A stretch of 64,000 nt of DNA, taken from Blastocystis sp. Blastoise. Lineage: Eukaryota > Sar > Bigyra > Opalinata > Blastocystidae. How positions within the stretch are numbered: the stretch's first letter is position 1; each line of letters starts with the position of its first letter. The notes beneath the pieces are model-generated. The model was not told where the DNA came from. It did no database searches and was given only the letters and a program-made list of their open reading frames with translations. A program made the translations under genes and the position numbers. Positions 41,081 through 54,000 of the stretch are shown here, one piece after another. The DNA lies in the NCBI GenBank assembly GCA_039096225.1, contig JBBPEB010000029.1:310001-374000 (forward strand). Reading direction: 5' to 3'.

Positions 41081-43538
41081 ATGTCTTCGACTGCAACTCG
41101 TATGGAATTAAACACTGGTGCTACTACAGTTAGCGAAAGAGAAAAAACTGAAGCCAGTATGTCATCCGTAGCTCTTGATCGTCTTAATTACAAACCAAGA
41201 TATCCTCATATTCTTGACAAAGTTCAGAATATTAGCGTATGTTTAAAACTAGTTTTTAATAATATGTTTATATATATTTTTATTATTATTAAAAAATATA
41301 TTTTTTTTATATAGGTAAAATATGTTGATGAAACTACTATGAAAGAAAGTAATGCAGAAGTTATTCAAACTAACTTTACAAATACTTTTGGTTATCCTAT
41401 TTGTGCCATTCAAACGTATCTTGCTATATTCTATTGTTTTTATTAATTTCTATTTTCTATATATAATAATGTACTATAATATGTATATAGTACTAAAGAT
41501 GAATCTGAGTTTGCAAATGAAGCTATTAATATTGGTATATTATTTTGTGGTCGTCAAACAGCAGGTGGACATAATGTTATAACTGGTGTTTTTGATTATA
41601 TTAAACAAATTAATAAGAATTCTAAACTTTATGGGTATATATTATGTGAATCATTTATACTATGTTTATTTTTTTTAAATAGTTTACTTATTATAAAATT
41701 ATATATAATGTTATTTAAATATAATTGTTTAAATATGTATTATATTTATTATATAATAGTTTAAATGTATATTATATATATATATTATTATGATTATATT
41801 ATATAATAGTTTAAATGTGTATTATATATATTATATATTATATTATATAATAGTTTAAATGTGTATTATATATATTAATTATATTATAGTTTATTCATAT
41901 ACTATATATATATATAGTTTTATTGGTGGTAATCAGGGTTTATTTCAAAATAAGAATATTGAGTTAACTAAAGAAAAGTTAGCATTATATAGAAATAGTG
42001 GTGGTTTTGATTTATTAGGAAGAGGTAGTGATAAGATAGGTGAAGATAAATATGAATTAGTTGCTAAAACATGTGAAGAATTACAATTAAATGGCTTAAT
42101 CTTAGTGGGTGGTGCATGGACTGCGTCAGATGCTGCGTCATTAAGTGAATCCTTCTTACTTATGGGTATTATGACACGTGTCATTTGTGTTCCTGTCGAT
42201 TATTCACGTGATATTAAAAATAATTTTGTAGAAACTACAGTTGGTTTTGATACTGCTTCAAAGTATTCTATATATTATAATAATAATTATTTTATTACTG
42301 TTCATGTTATTTTTTAAATTATTATTTTTGATCATTATCAAATGTATATATATATTATATATATATATATGTATAGAGTGATGGGTAATATAATTGGTAA
42401 TATTTGTACGGATGCCAAAAGTGCACGTAAATACTATCATTTCATTCGTGTAATGGGACGTAATCCTAGTCATATCGTATTGGAAATCGCTCTTCAAACA
42501 CATGCTACTTATGTATATATAATATATATATATATAATTTATAATATATATAATAGAATGCAATCAATAATCTATAATATATATAATAGAATATAATATG
42601 TTAATAATATAATATAATCAATAATTCTATATAATTCTATATAGGCTATTATTTCTGAAGAAGTTGCTGAAAAACATCAGACATTATTACAAATTGTGTA
42701 TATATATATTATTATTTCTATATAAATATATATTTTATTTAATGAAAATAGTAATAATAAATATTATTATAATAAACATAATAATAATAAATATATATAT
42801 AGAAATCAAATTGCTGATGTCATTTGTGAGCGTGCGGAGAACAATTTGAATTATGGTGTTATTATTATTCCTGAGGGTTTAGTAAATCATATTTCCGAAT
42901 TAACTTTCTTACTTCAAGAAATTGATACTTTAATGAAGAAGAATTTAAATCAGGAACAATTAGTAAATAAATTATCACCTTGGAATAAAGCATTATTTGA
43001 ATTCTTACCTACTGATATTCAAAAGAGTTTATTTGATCCCCGTGAATCTCGAGGTGCTTGGAGAAGTGATCGTTTCTCTATGGAAATCTTATTATCTAAT
43101 TTAGTAGAGAAAGAATTAGAAAGAAGACGTGAAGATTATAGTTATGAAGGACATACTAGTTTCTTAACTCATTATTTTGGTTATGAAAGTCGTACTAGTT
43201 TCCCTTCTTTATTTGATTGTGATTATGCATATAGTCTAGGTCGTGTTGCTGCTGCTCTTATTCAATGCCAATTAACCGGATATATGGCCACCTTAAGAAA
43301 TCTTAATGATTCTCCTTTGAAATGGATCCCTAATGCTATTCCGTTAACTGCTATGACCACCATTGACATGAAACAAGGAGTCTATATTCCTTCTATTGCT
43401 GTATTTATTATTATGTTATTATTTTATGTTATTATATTTATTATTATTATTATGTTATTATTTTATGTTATTATTATTATTATATTTATATATTATTATT
43501 ATTATTATTATTTTGTTATTATTATTATTATATTTATA

Positions 43539-43599
<61 letters not shown>

Positions 43600-44212
43600 T
43601 TATCCTGTTATTATATTATTTTATCTTATTATTATATTTTTTTGTCATACTATAATTATACTAATTATTATTATTAATATATATATATACATTATACTCA
43701 TATACACTATTAATACTACTTCTATTATCTCTAGACTTCACAAGTGGATCTTCATGATAAGCCGTTCGTCACTTTTGCCGCCAACAGAAAGAAGTGGGCA
43801 ACTCAAGACGATTTCTGTAATCCTGGTATACACAAATATTATTAATATCATTATTATATATATCTATACTTATTATTATATAATATGCAATAATAGTTGC
43901 TTTAAAATAATATTTACTATATATATACTCACTAGATACATAATGAACATATAAAATAATAATATATATTTTCTATATAAACACAATATACCTATAGGTC
44001 CGATTCAATTTTATGGTGAAACTGCTTCTTTACCTTGTTTATCACTTAGTCTTGAAGAACATACTTATTTAGCTAGAATAGAAGAATTAAGACAACTTTT
44101 AGATACCATTCGTAATGAATGCTTACCTGGATGTCCTAATAATATATTAGATATTTCTGTTGTTAATTCTAAAGCTATTCTTGAACAAATTCAATTACTT
44201 AAACGTAATTAA
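41081..44212 (+). CDS. PPi-phosphofructokinase alpha-like subunit, catalytic motifs degenerate
   Basis: Nine exons: 41081-41236, 41315-41415, 41491-41634, 41918-42262, 42377-42512, 42645-42697, 42803-43400, 43735-43825, 43998-44212; 612 residues, the length of plant PFP subunits. [11 protein letters not shown] opens the PFK core, followed by GGNQGLF, then [29 protein letters not shown] and [12 protein letters not shown], all typical of long PFPs. Active PFPs have GGDDSNT and PKTIDGD. Here the equivalents are [10 protein letters not shown] (about residues 198-207) and PVDYSRD (226-232), so the PPi-site Asp pair and the catalytic-base Asp are lost. Plant alpha (regulatory) subunits are degraded at the same places. 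I infer a regulatory partner for an active PFP encoded elsewhere, acting in cytosolic glycolysis (fructose-6-phosphate/fructose-1,6-bisphosphate). Confidence 0.9.
43401..43734. repeat. ATT/TTA-rich intron 7 of the phosphofructokinase gene
   Basis: A 334-bp intron built mainly of ATT and TTA units. A pure TTA tract covers about 43540-43600. It stays open in the exon frame for many codons, so careless ORF calling extends the exon falsely. Confidence 0.8.
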
Positions 44213-44640
44213 AATATTTGAAAATTAATTGTTATATATATTACTCTTTATGGATTGATATTGTTTTTTTTTTAAATTTTATTTATATAAAACTTACATA
44301 TTCTTTTTATTGCGAATTCATTATATATTTACATAAATAATATACTTATATTTTTTAATTATAAAATTGAGGATACAATATATATTTTTAAATTTTAAAT
44401 TATTCTATATATTTCCTCTGTTATGAATATGTTCTTTGCTTTTATATTATAGTTTTTTTATTAATTAAATACAGTATTCCCATTATTATATAAATATAAT
44501 ATTCCAATCATAATATAAATATATTTTCCAATCATAATAAAAATAACAAAACAATTTTTTTTCAAAAGATGCAACTAGTTTTAAAGCAAAGGAAAAAGTG
44601 TAAAAATAAAAAAATAAATATATATAAGAAAATTATTATT
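44213..44640. other. Convergent intergenic region
   Basis: 3' flanks of the phosphofructokinase and peroxiredoxin genes. AT-rich with a short repeated TTCCAATCATAATA-like motif near 44.50 kb. No gene. Confidence 0.5.
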
Positions 44641-45261
44641 TTAATTCTTTTCAGATAATTTCTTGACAAGGAATTGAGAGACACCTGCTTTAGTAGCTTT
44701 CATTCCCTTATCACCCTTATGCCATCCAGCAGGGCAAACTTCACCAAATTTATCAGTATATTGAAGACCTTCAAGAACACGAAGAGTTTCATCAACATTA
44801 CGACCAACACCATTATCATTAATATATACATGACGAAGAACACCCTTATCATCAATTAAGAATAAACCACGGAAAGCTTGAGCATAATCAAGACCAGATT
44901 TATCAGGATTATAAACACCATAAGCCTTCATAACTTCACGATCAACGTCAGAAAGAAGAGGGAAGACAACTTGATTTTCTAAACCACCTTGAGTAGCAGG
45001 AGTAATTTCCCAAGTAAGATGAACATAAGGAGAATCACCAGAAATACCTACGATGTTACAGTTAAGAGCAGTGAATTCATCAATAGCCTTAGAATAAGAA
45101 ATAATTTCAGTAGGACAAACAAAAGTGAAATCCATAGGATAGAAGAGAATACAAGTCCAAGATCCTTTTTGTTCTTCAAGAGACCAAGAATTAACGATAT
45201 CACCTTGTTTAGCACCAGCAAGAGTGAAGGTAGGAGCAGGAGCACGAATAGTAGGAGCCAT
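44641..45261 (-). CDS. Typical 2-Cys peroxiredoxin
   Basis: Intronless, 206 residues. Peroxidatic Cys49 lies in DFTFVCPTE and resolving Cys176 in EVCPAGW, the two marks of a typical 2-Cys (Prx1/AhpC) enzyme, which reduces H2O2 and peroxides using thioredoxin or a similar donor. FRGLFLIDDKGVLRH carries the conserved Arg. YPMDFTF has Met where Leu is usual. The tail KGDKGMKATKAGVSQFLVKKLSEKN lacks the YF helix, and the GGLG motif is GGLE, so it should resist over-oxidation, as bacterial and some protist enzymes do. No signal peptide, so probably cytosolic. It is intronless among intron-rich neighbours, which fits high expression or later acquisition. Confidence 0.95.
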   Translation of the reverse strand: MAPTIRAPAPTFTLAGAKQGDIVNSWSLEEQKGSWTCILFYPMDFTFVCPTEIISYSKAIDEFTALNCNIVGISGDSPYVHLTWEITPATQGGLENQVVFPLLSDVDREVMKAYGVYNPDKSGLDYAQAFRGLFLIDDKGVLRHVYINDNGVGRNVDETLRVLEGLQYTDKFGEVCPAGWHKGDKGMKATKAGVSQFLVKKLSEKN

Positions 45262-45515
45262 TTTATTTAATAAGTTATAAGTGAGTAATAGATTTAATAT
45301 TTCTTTATTGAAAAATAAATAATTTATGAGTTTTATATCAATATCATTTTAGTCACATCGATTTATAAGAAGATTTTGGACAACATATGAAAAAATGCAA
45401 ACATATGATAAAAAAACAATTGCTCCATTATGAAAATGGAATTCCCAGGACTAATTTCGTTCTTAAAGGGAAATTTTCATTTCTTTATAGGATTTCTTTT
45501 TATTAGTGTTTTTTA
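45262..45515. promoter_or_regulatory. Peroxiredoxin 5' flank
   Basis: Short AT-rich region between the peroxiredoxin start and the first MITE copy. No defined motif. The MITE inserted about 260 bp upstream of the start codon, so it could influence this promoter. Confidence 0.3.
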
Positions 45516-45523
45516 TTCATTTG

Positions 45524-46399
45524 TAGAGTTGGGCGAAGTCCATCAAGTTTCACTTGTACCAAAATTTTCTTTTAAGAGTGACTTTTCTTGTATAATAATA
45601 TCAAAATACTTATTTTTTTAAATTATATATATTTTTTGTATTCTACATACTTATGTTCACACTTCGAACAGGAGAGATTTTAAGTATATATGACAATTAG
45701 ATGCAATTCACTTTATAAGTGATTTATCTTATTTAATTGTAGAGTATGCCACTTTATAAATAGATTTTATGTTCTATTCAGTATTAATAAGGCATTAATA
45801 CAATTATATTTATTCATCATATTCATAATATTTTGTAAATTTAATCTAAAATCTATCATTATGAGTTACAAACTGTCTGTTGTATACAAAAAAGCTGATA
45901 TGATGACATTTAGAAAAGTTGACATGAATAGAGATGCATCGATAATTTATAAAACACAGATATTTTATATAAATAAGAATATACATAAAGGGGCGTACAT
46001 GACCAGATATTCTTATGGATAAAATAATGCAAAAAATATTTGTTTGATTCAACTTTATTACAAAGTTGTAATTGATATATATTTATATAGAGTATAGTGT
46101 CTAGAGTTGAATAGAAGAACCAAATTCTAATTTCCATTTTATTAATTGTAATTATATTTTATACTCGTTCAATATTGCTTTATTTTTCAAAGTTGGTATA
46201 GTTTTAGCATATACATTGATTACCCCATGGTATCTTGACTTAACAATAGCTTGTAATGAAGATTGACAACACACCAAAAAATGGTTTTTTTTTCCCGTGA
46301 AAAAAAGTGAGAAAAACGAGCTACAAATTGGAGCTCCAACCCCAAAAATTGGACCTAGATGGACCTCCATACAAATGGACTTCCATTTGCCCAACTCTA
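45524..46399 (+). mobile_element. hAT-type MITE, copy 1
   Basis: 876 bp, bounded by the 11-bp terminal inverted repeat TAGAGTTGGGC (45524-45534) and its complement (46389-46399). An 8-bp direct repeat TTCATTTG flanks it exactly (45516-45523 and 46400-46407). An 8-bp target duplication with a TAGAG/CAGAG-like end is characteristic of the hAT superfamily. GAAGTCCAT is repeated near both ends as a possible subterminal transposase site. An open frame of about 80 codons runs inward from the right end on the minus strand, but it has no transposase feature, so the element is non-autonomous. Its near-identical, inverted twin lies 403 bp away. Confidence 0.9.
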
Positions 46400-46802
46400 T
46401 TCATTTGAGAGCATTTTATTTTGTTTTTGATCATTTATTGATGTCAAATAGTGATTTTATAAGTTATAAATGTATTGCTATTATCTTTCTTGATTACATC
46501 TGAATTTATGGAATAAAAATTCTTATGATTTCTACGTTTATTATTTTTCTCTCTTCATATTATTAGTATTTTAGAGTTGAAAGATTATTAAAAATAAGAA
46601 GGCAATATAAGCGTAAGAATGAAAGTATTCTCTTTTTTGCTCTTATGTGTTTATGAGTAAATTTCTTGTTTAATCTGCAATTTCATTATAAATTATTATA
46701 TAATACGATTTCAACTATATTCTCATTTAATGATAATGTAAGATTGCAGTAAAATATATCATTTTATTCAATAATAATTACTAATTATGACAGAATATTA
46801 TT
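46400..46802. other. Spacer between the two MITE copies
   Basis: 403 bp of AT-rich DNA, starting with one target duplication of copy 1 and ending with one of copy 2. No gene. With the arms it would form the loop of a very long hairpin. Confidence 0.7.
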
Positions 46803-47679
46803 TAGAGTTGGGCAAATGGAAGTCCATTTGTATGGAGGTCCATCTAGGTCCAATTTTTGGGGTTGGAGCTCCAATTTGTAGCTCGTTTTTCTCACTTTTT
46901 TTCACGGGAAAAAAAAACCATTTTTTGGTGTGGTTTCAATCTTCAGTACAAGCTATTGTTGAGTCAAGATACCATGGGGTAATCAATGTATATGCTATAG
47001 CTATACCAACTTTGAAAAATAAAGCAATATTGAACGAGTATAAAATATAATTACAATTAGTAAAATGAAAATTAGAATTTGGTTCTTCTATTCAACTCTA
47101 GACACTATAGTCTATATAAATATATATCAATTACAACTTTGTAATAAAGTTGAATCAAACAATTATTTTTTTGCATTATTTTATCCATAAGAATATCTAG
47201 TCATGTACGCCCCTTTATGTATATTCTTATTTATATAAAATATCTGTATTTTATAAACTATCGATTCATCTTTATTCATGTCAACTTTTCTAAATGTCAT
47301 CATATCAGCTTTTTTGTATACAATAGACAGTTTATAACTCATAATGATAGATTTTAGATTAAATTTACAAAATATAATGAATATGATGAATAAATATAAT
47401 TGTATAAATGCCTTATTAATATTGAATAGAACATAAAATCTATTTATAAAGTGGCATACTCTACAATTAAATAAGATAAATCACTTATAAAGTGAATTGC
47501 ATCTAATTGTCATATATACTTAAAATCTCTCCTGTTCGAAGTGTGAACATAAGTATATAGAATACAAAAAATATATATAATTTAAAAAAATAAGTATTTT
47601 GATACTATTATACAAGAAAAGTCACTTTTAAAAGAAAATTTTGATACAAGTGAAACTTGATGGACTTCGCCCAACTCTA
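46803..47679 (-). mobile_element. hAT-type MITE, copy 2 (inverted)
   Basis: 877 bp, with TAGAGTTGGGC at 46803-46813 and its complement at 47669-47679, flanked by a different perfect 8-bp duplication ATATTATT (46795-46802 and 47680-47687). It is copy 1 in reverse orientation, differing at scattered bases and small indels. Because each copy has its own target duplication, they arrived by two separate insertions, not by duplication of the locus. An 87-codon open frame is matched by a similar one in copy 1; no transposase domain. Confidence 0.9.
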
Positions 47680-47687
47680 ATATTATT

Positions 47688-48088
47688 CAAGGAAAAAATA
47701 TATGACATTCTTTAATTAATACAGATTCAAAGCATTCTTTGAAAATTAATATAATCATATTTTAAATATATTTTATAAAAAAGTTATATATATTTTTCCA
47801 TATTAAATAACAAAACAACAATTAACGTACTTACTCTTTGAGATTTTCAATAGAAATGATATACTACTATAAAAAAATAAATTCACCATAACAATTAGGA
47901 AATATATAGAATATGATGCAATACGAAATAACAACAAAGAAAAAAAAAGCTATCTATATATATAAGAAAACACATTTTATAAAGAAATATAATGATACAT
48001 AGATAACAAGGAAATTACTAAAACGAAAAGATATAATGATAAAGTTTATATATAGAAGGAGAAGAGAATATTTAGTTTAGCAATTCAT
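47688..48088. other. Intergenic region after the MITE pair
   Basis: AT-rich 3' flank of the large surface-protein gene. No gene or repeat recognised. Confidence 0.5.
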
Positions 48089-51000
48089 TTAAATCATTCC
48101 CTTTTTAACACCAGCCTTAGGTTTAGTGACTTTAGCTAATTTAGGTTTCTTATTTGAACTCTTCTTAGTAACAAGTATAATAATGACAACGATAATGACA
48201 ACAACTAATACAACACCTACAGCAATAAGAACAATTTCTAAAGTAGTTAAAATAGGAGCATCAACAGCAGTAACACTATTATTATCTACACTAAGTTGAA
48301 CCTATAAAATAATAATATATTAATTTATATGAATATGCATTAAAAGAATAAAAGAATAAAAGAATAAAAGAATATTATATATATATATATATATAAAATG
48401 ATAATAATATAATAAAAACAATATATTTATATTAAACACAAAAAAGAAAAAAGAAAAAAAAAAGAAAAAAACATACATTACTAAATCCAGTATCTTTTTG
48501 TTTAAGATAAGTAGCATAAGTACCATCATTAGAAGCAGAAACAATCTTAGTTTGAATAGTTTCTTTCTTATCAACAGGAACATTAATTCTCATGACAACA
48601 TTACTTGTTCCATCATCATAGAAAGCAACAGTACTAGTAACACTTTCAATTACAATATCTTGTAATTGTATACCATCATCAGCTAACAGATCACGTGCTA
48701 CATAACGTATATCATTTTGTCTCTTAAGAGTAAGACTACTAACAGGTAAATTATAAGTAGATATAATTCTTAAATATTGATAACCACGAACAGGTTGTTC
48801 AGTATTACCACCATAAACAACACAATTAGAAGTATCAATATCACCCCAAGTAGGAATATTATTAATTAAAGTACAAAGACGTAAACGAACACCAGCTTGA
48901 CCATTAACACAATTACTATAACCAGTTCTAGTAATAGCAGTTTCAGGGAAATCATCATTAGATTCACATACTTGTTTTTCAACACTAAAAGTTAATGTAT
49001 AAGTAGCACTCTTATAACTATTCATTAAAGTAATAGTATAAGTAGTAGTAGAAGTATAAACAGTAGGAGTACCAGTAATTTTACCATTTTCAGTATTAAA
49101 TACAAGTCCTTCAGGAAGAGTAGGTTCAATAGAAACAGAAGAAACAATACCACTATAAGTAGGATATATTTCAGTAATAGGAGTCATTTGTTTAATAGAT
49201 CCATTATTATTAACATAATTAATATTATAAGGAGCTTTCATACTACAAGAACTAGTAATATCACTCCATACAGGAGGATTTTGAATAAGACAAGTACGTG
49301 ATTGAGAACCATCCCATTTATCAGCATCACCACAAGTAGTAGTTCTAGTTTCACCACGTTCAATAGAAGTAAAGACACCATTAGTAGTACAATAAAGAGA
49401 AGTAATAGTTATATATATAGTAACAGCAGTATTTCTATCAGCATTAGCAAAAGTAATAGTATAAGCAACATTACTTACAGTAACAGAAGGAGTACCAGAA
49501 ATAGCACCAGTAGTAGAACTCATAGTTAATCCAGTAGGAAGAGCAGGAGAAACAGTAACAGAACTAACAATACCAGTAATAGAAGGAGTAGCAGTAGTAA
49601 AAAGAGAATGTTTAATACCAGTAAGAGTAGAAGAACTATAACTAACAGTAGGTGCTTTCATATAACAAGTATTTGTTTGAATAGTAAAGGCAGGAGGATT
49701 CGTTAAAGTACATAAATAAGTTTTAGTACCAGCATATTGATTGGTATCACCACAAGAACCAGTAGCAGTTTGACCAGCAGCAGTTTGAGTTAAACCATCT
49801 TGAGGTTGACAATATAAAGTAGATACAGTTATTTGTAAAGTATAAGTAGCTGATTTATGAGAATTAGAAGCATTAATAGTAAAAACAGTATTACCAATAG
49901 CAACAGTAGGAGTACCAGAAATAGCACCAGTAGTAGAACTAATAGATAATCCATTAGGAAGAGCAGGATTAATAGTCCAAGAAGTAACAGTACCAGAATA
50001 AGTAGGAGTAATAGTAGTAATAGCAAAGTTAGTATTCCAAGTATAAGTAGTACTAGGATAATTAATATTATAAGGAGCTCTTAAAGTACAACCATTAACA
50101 GCAGTAGTCCATTGAGGAGGATTTGAATTACTACAGAATCTAGTTTGAGATCCTTCATAATTCAAAGTATCACTACAAGCCATAGTAGCAGTTTCACCAC
50201 GTTCAGTTTGACTCCAACCATTATCTGCATTACAATATAATATTTGTACAGAAATAGTAACCATAACAGGAGTACTCTTATGAAGATTAGAGAATGTGAA
50301 AGTATAAGAAATAGCAGAAGAAGCAACTAAAGGAATACCAGTAATAGTACCTGAATTAGAAACAATAGATAATCCACTAGGAAGAGTAGGAGTAACAGTA
50401 ACACCAGTAACAATACCATTGAATGTAGGTACAATATTAACAGTATCTCCTTTATATAAGCTTAATACATTATTAGTAAGATACATAATATTAGAAGGAG
50501 CTTTTTGAGTGCATCCATTAACTTCAGTACCCCAAATACTACCTTGTTGACATACTCTAGTCATACTACCTTCATAATTAGTAGTATCTTCACAAGGTTT
50601 AGTAGCAGTTTGACCAACAGTAGTAGCAGCATATCCATTATCAGCTTCACAAACAGATTGTAAGACTTCAATAATAAGATTAACTACAGCATTACTATGA
50701 GTATTAGCAGCTCTTATTTGATAAGTAGTAGCAGCACTAACAAGAGAAGGAGTACCTGTAAGAGCACCAGTAGTAGGATTAAGAAGTAATCCAGTAGGAA
50801 GAGGAGTTATAGCAGTCCAACTAGTAACAATATGAGTATAAGTAGGAGTAACAGTAGTCATAGCCATATTAACACGTAAAGTAAGTTTATTTTCAGTATT
50901 ATATTGAATAGCAGTAGGCATAACCATTTGACAATTATCTACAACAGTTTCCCAAGTAGCAAGATTATTACATAATCTCATCTTATTACCTGTATAATCT

Positions 51001-54000
51001 TCAGTATTATCACAAGGTAATTGAGCATAAGCACCAACTTGAGTATCAGGCCATGTTCCATCAGAAACACAAATACTATTGACAACAGTAATAGTAAATG
51101 TAGCCATACCAGAAGCAGCACTATTACTAGCAGTAACAGAATAAGGAGTAAGAGCAGACATTACAGTAGGGGTACCACTAAGAGTACCAGTAACAGTATC
51201 AAAAAGTAATCCAGTAGGAAGAACAGGAGTAATAGCATAAGAAGTAACTATACCTTGAGTAGTAGGAACAATAGGAGTAACAGGAGTATTCAATAAGAAA
51301 GTATAAGAAGATTGAGAATAAGAAATAACAGGAGCTGATAATACACAATTATCAACAATATCTCCCCAAACAGCATCTATACCATTAGCATTACAAGTAC
51401 GGCTTTGAGTACCAGTATATCCAGTAGCACAATCTAAAACAACAGTTTCACCGACACTCTTAGAAGGCCACATATCAATAGCATCACAAGTAGTACTAGA
51501 AACAGAAATAGTTAATACAATACTTTCAAAAGAAGCACTATTTCTAGCATAAATAGTATAAGCAGCAGGTTCACTAACAACAGAAGGAGTACCAGAAATA
51601 TAACCATTAGTAGCAGTAAGAGTAAGACCAGCAGGTAATTCTGGTTCGACAGTCCAAGAAGTAACGATACCAGTAACAGTAGGAATAAGTGTTTCTATAG
51701 CTGTATTCTTCATATAACTTAAAGTAGTTTGAGGATAAGATAAATCAGTAGGTTTTTTAGGAATACAATTATCAACAATAGGACCCCATTGATTAGCACC
51801 AATACATGTTCTAGTTTGAGAACCAGTATAATTAATAGTATCAGCACAAGGAATAGAAGCAGAAGATCCATTTTCAGTCATTACCCAAGCACCATCTTGT
51901 TGACAATAAACAGTAACAACAGAAATAGTAAGAGTAGTAGTAATAGCATTATTAAAACTATCATAACCAGTAATAGTATAAAGAGTAGAAGTAGCAATAG
52001 ATTGAGCAATACCACTGATCATACCATTTTGAGTATTAAATTCTAAACCAAAAGGAAGAGTAGGAACAATAGTCCAAGTAAGAATAGAACCACCAGAAAC
52101 AAGAGGAGTAATAGTAGCAGAAACTAATTTTGTTAATTCATAAGTAGCAAAAGGATAGTTAATAGTAGTAGTAGGAGCAGGAGTTTCTGTACAGGTACTA
52201 CTAGTTATATTCCAAGAAGCTTTAGGATAAGTAAATGTACAAGTATATATAATAGAACCAGTTCCAGAAGGACAATTTGCAGAATATTGTTCACCTAAAG
52301 CAGCAGAAGGAATAGTACCAGTAAGAGGACAAATTAAATCATTTTCTCTTCCTTCAATAGTAAATACAGAAGAAATAGTAATAGTACTATCTTCAGTATA
52401 AAGCCAATTATTATCATTCTTAATAGCCATTAAAAGATTAGTTTGAGAAGTAGAAGTAATACCATTATAAACTCTACTATCATTATTAAATACAGTTAAA
52501 GCACATATTCTATTTTGCCATTCTAATTCAGTAGGTAAATAAGTAGTATCATCAGTAACACTACCACTTGTTTGCCATTCACTTTGATAAGATAAACCAT
52601 AGACGAAATAAGGAGAAGAAGGAGTACCAATAAATATAAAGAGATTATCACCAGTTGCATCAAAATCAAAAGATGTACCTCTTACTTGTCTCCATTTAGG
52701 ATTCATTTCTATGAAATCAGAAGAAGCAGTATAGACTAATAAAGATCCAGCAGGTAAAGGAGAATCACTAACAGTATAAGCAACCATATTTTCACGAGGT
52801 AATAATTCTTTATTTTGAGTATAACCAGCATCAGATAAGATAATTTGAGCACCAATAGGTAAAGTAACAGTAGTAACTAAACCAATTTTATTAGGTGACA
52901 TAGCCATATATTGAACAAGAGCAACAGCACCTTTTAATATATCGCCGTTACATTGAGACATATCAACAGGTAACCATTTGCCATTCCAACTACATTTACG
53001 AGTTCTAGTACCAGACATAGGAGTAGGACAAGAGAGAGAAACAATAGTATTACTCGTAGTAGCAGGCCATTCTTCATCAGGTTCACAATTACGAGAATCA
53101 TCTACATTACAATAAGCAACACTTATTTCTTCCCATTGACCATTAGCATTACAATAACGAGTACGAACACCACTAACACCAAAACAAGGTAAAGCACGTG
53201 TTTCATGAGCACCAACTTCTATCCATTCACCATCAGTAGCACAATGAATATCTTGAGATTCAGTATTCACAGAATACCAATCATAAGAAGCTATATTTAA
53301 AAATGTACTTTCAGTTGTTTGCCAATTATTTCTATTTGTAATACTATTAAGAAGGTCTGTACGAGTACCAGAAGTTAAACCATAATAACGAGTAGCAGTC
53401 TTAGCAGTAATCCAGAAATATGTATTAGTATCCATCCAAGAAGGTTCAAAACATTTATTACTATCACAAGAAGTAGCACATGATGTATCATAACCTTCGC
53501 CAGTTTTACGTGTATAAATATTAAAAATCCATTTATCAACACTAGTATAAGAACCTGTAAAAATAGTGATTTCATCACCAGATCCAGAAAGATCAAAACT
53601 GCCTTCTTTTGTAAGACTCCAAGGATTCTTTGGTTCATCTTTATTAATATAGATGATTTCACCAGGGTATAAATCTCTAGAAAAAGATTTTTTATATCTA
53701 CCTTCATTTGTTCTAAATTTTTGAGTACCAAGAATAGCATTATCAGTGAATGAAATCTCTACTCCAGCAGGAATTTGATCTAAAACAACAATTTCAAAAG
53801 TATCAGTACCATCAGCATTTCTTTGAGTAACAGCCATACTACCCGGTCTTAAAGTACGAACACAGTTAGTGTAATCAGGAGTAGTCCAAACACCATTTTC
53901 TCCACAGAAACGAGTGATTTCACCTTCTAAGTTTCCAGAGCAAGGAATAGTAGCTGTTTCACCAGCATTAGTTTGAGGGAATCTATAGTTAGCGTTACAA

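Noticed and set aside
45430-45621. 63-codon ORF crossing the left edge of MITE copy 1
   Set aside because: It runs across a transposon boundary, so the frame is accidental.
46152-47050. 80- and 87-codon ORFs shared by the two MITE copies as a possible transposase
   Set aside because: They are the same DNA read in both inverted copies. No DDE or zinc-finger feature, far too short for hAT.
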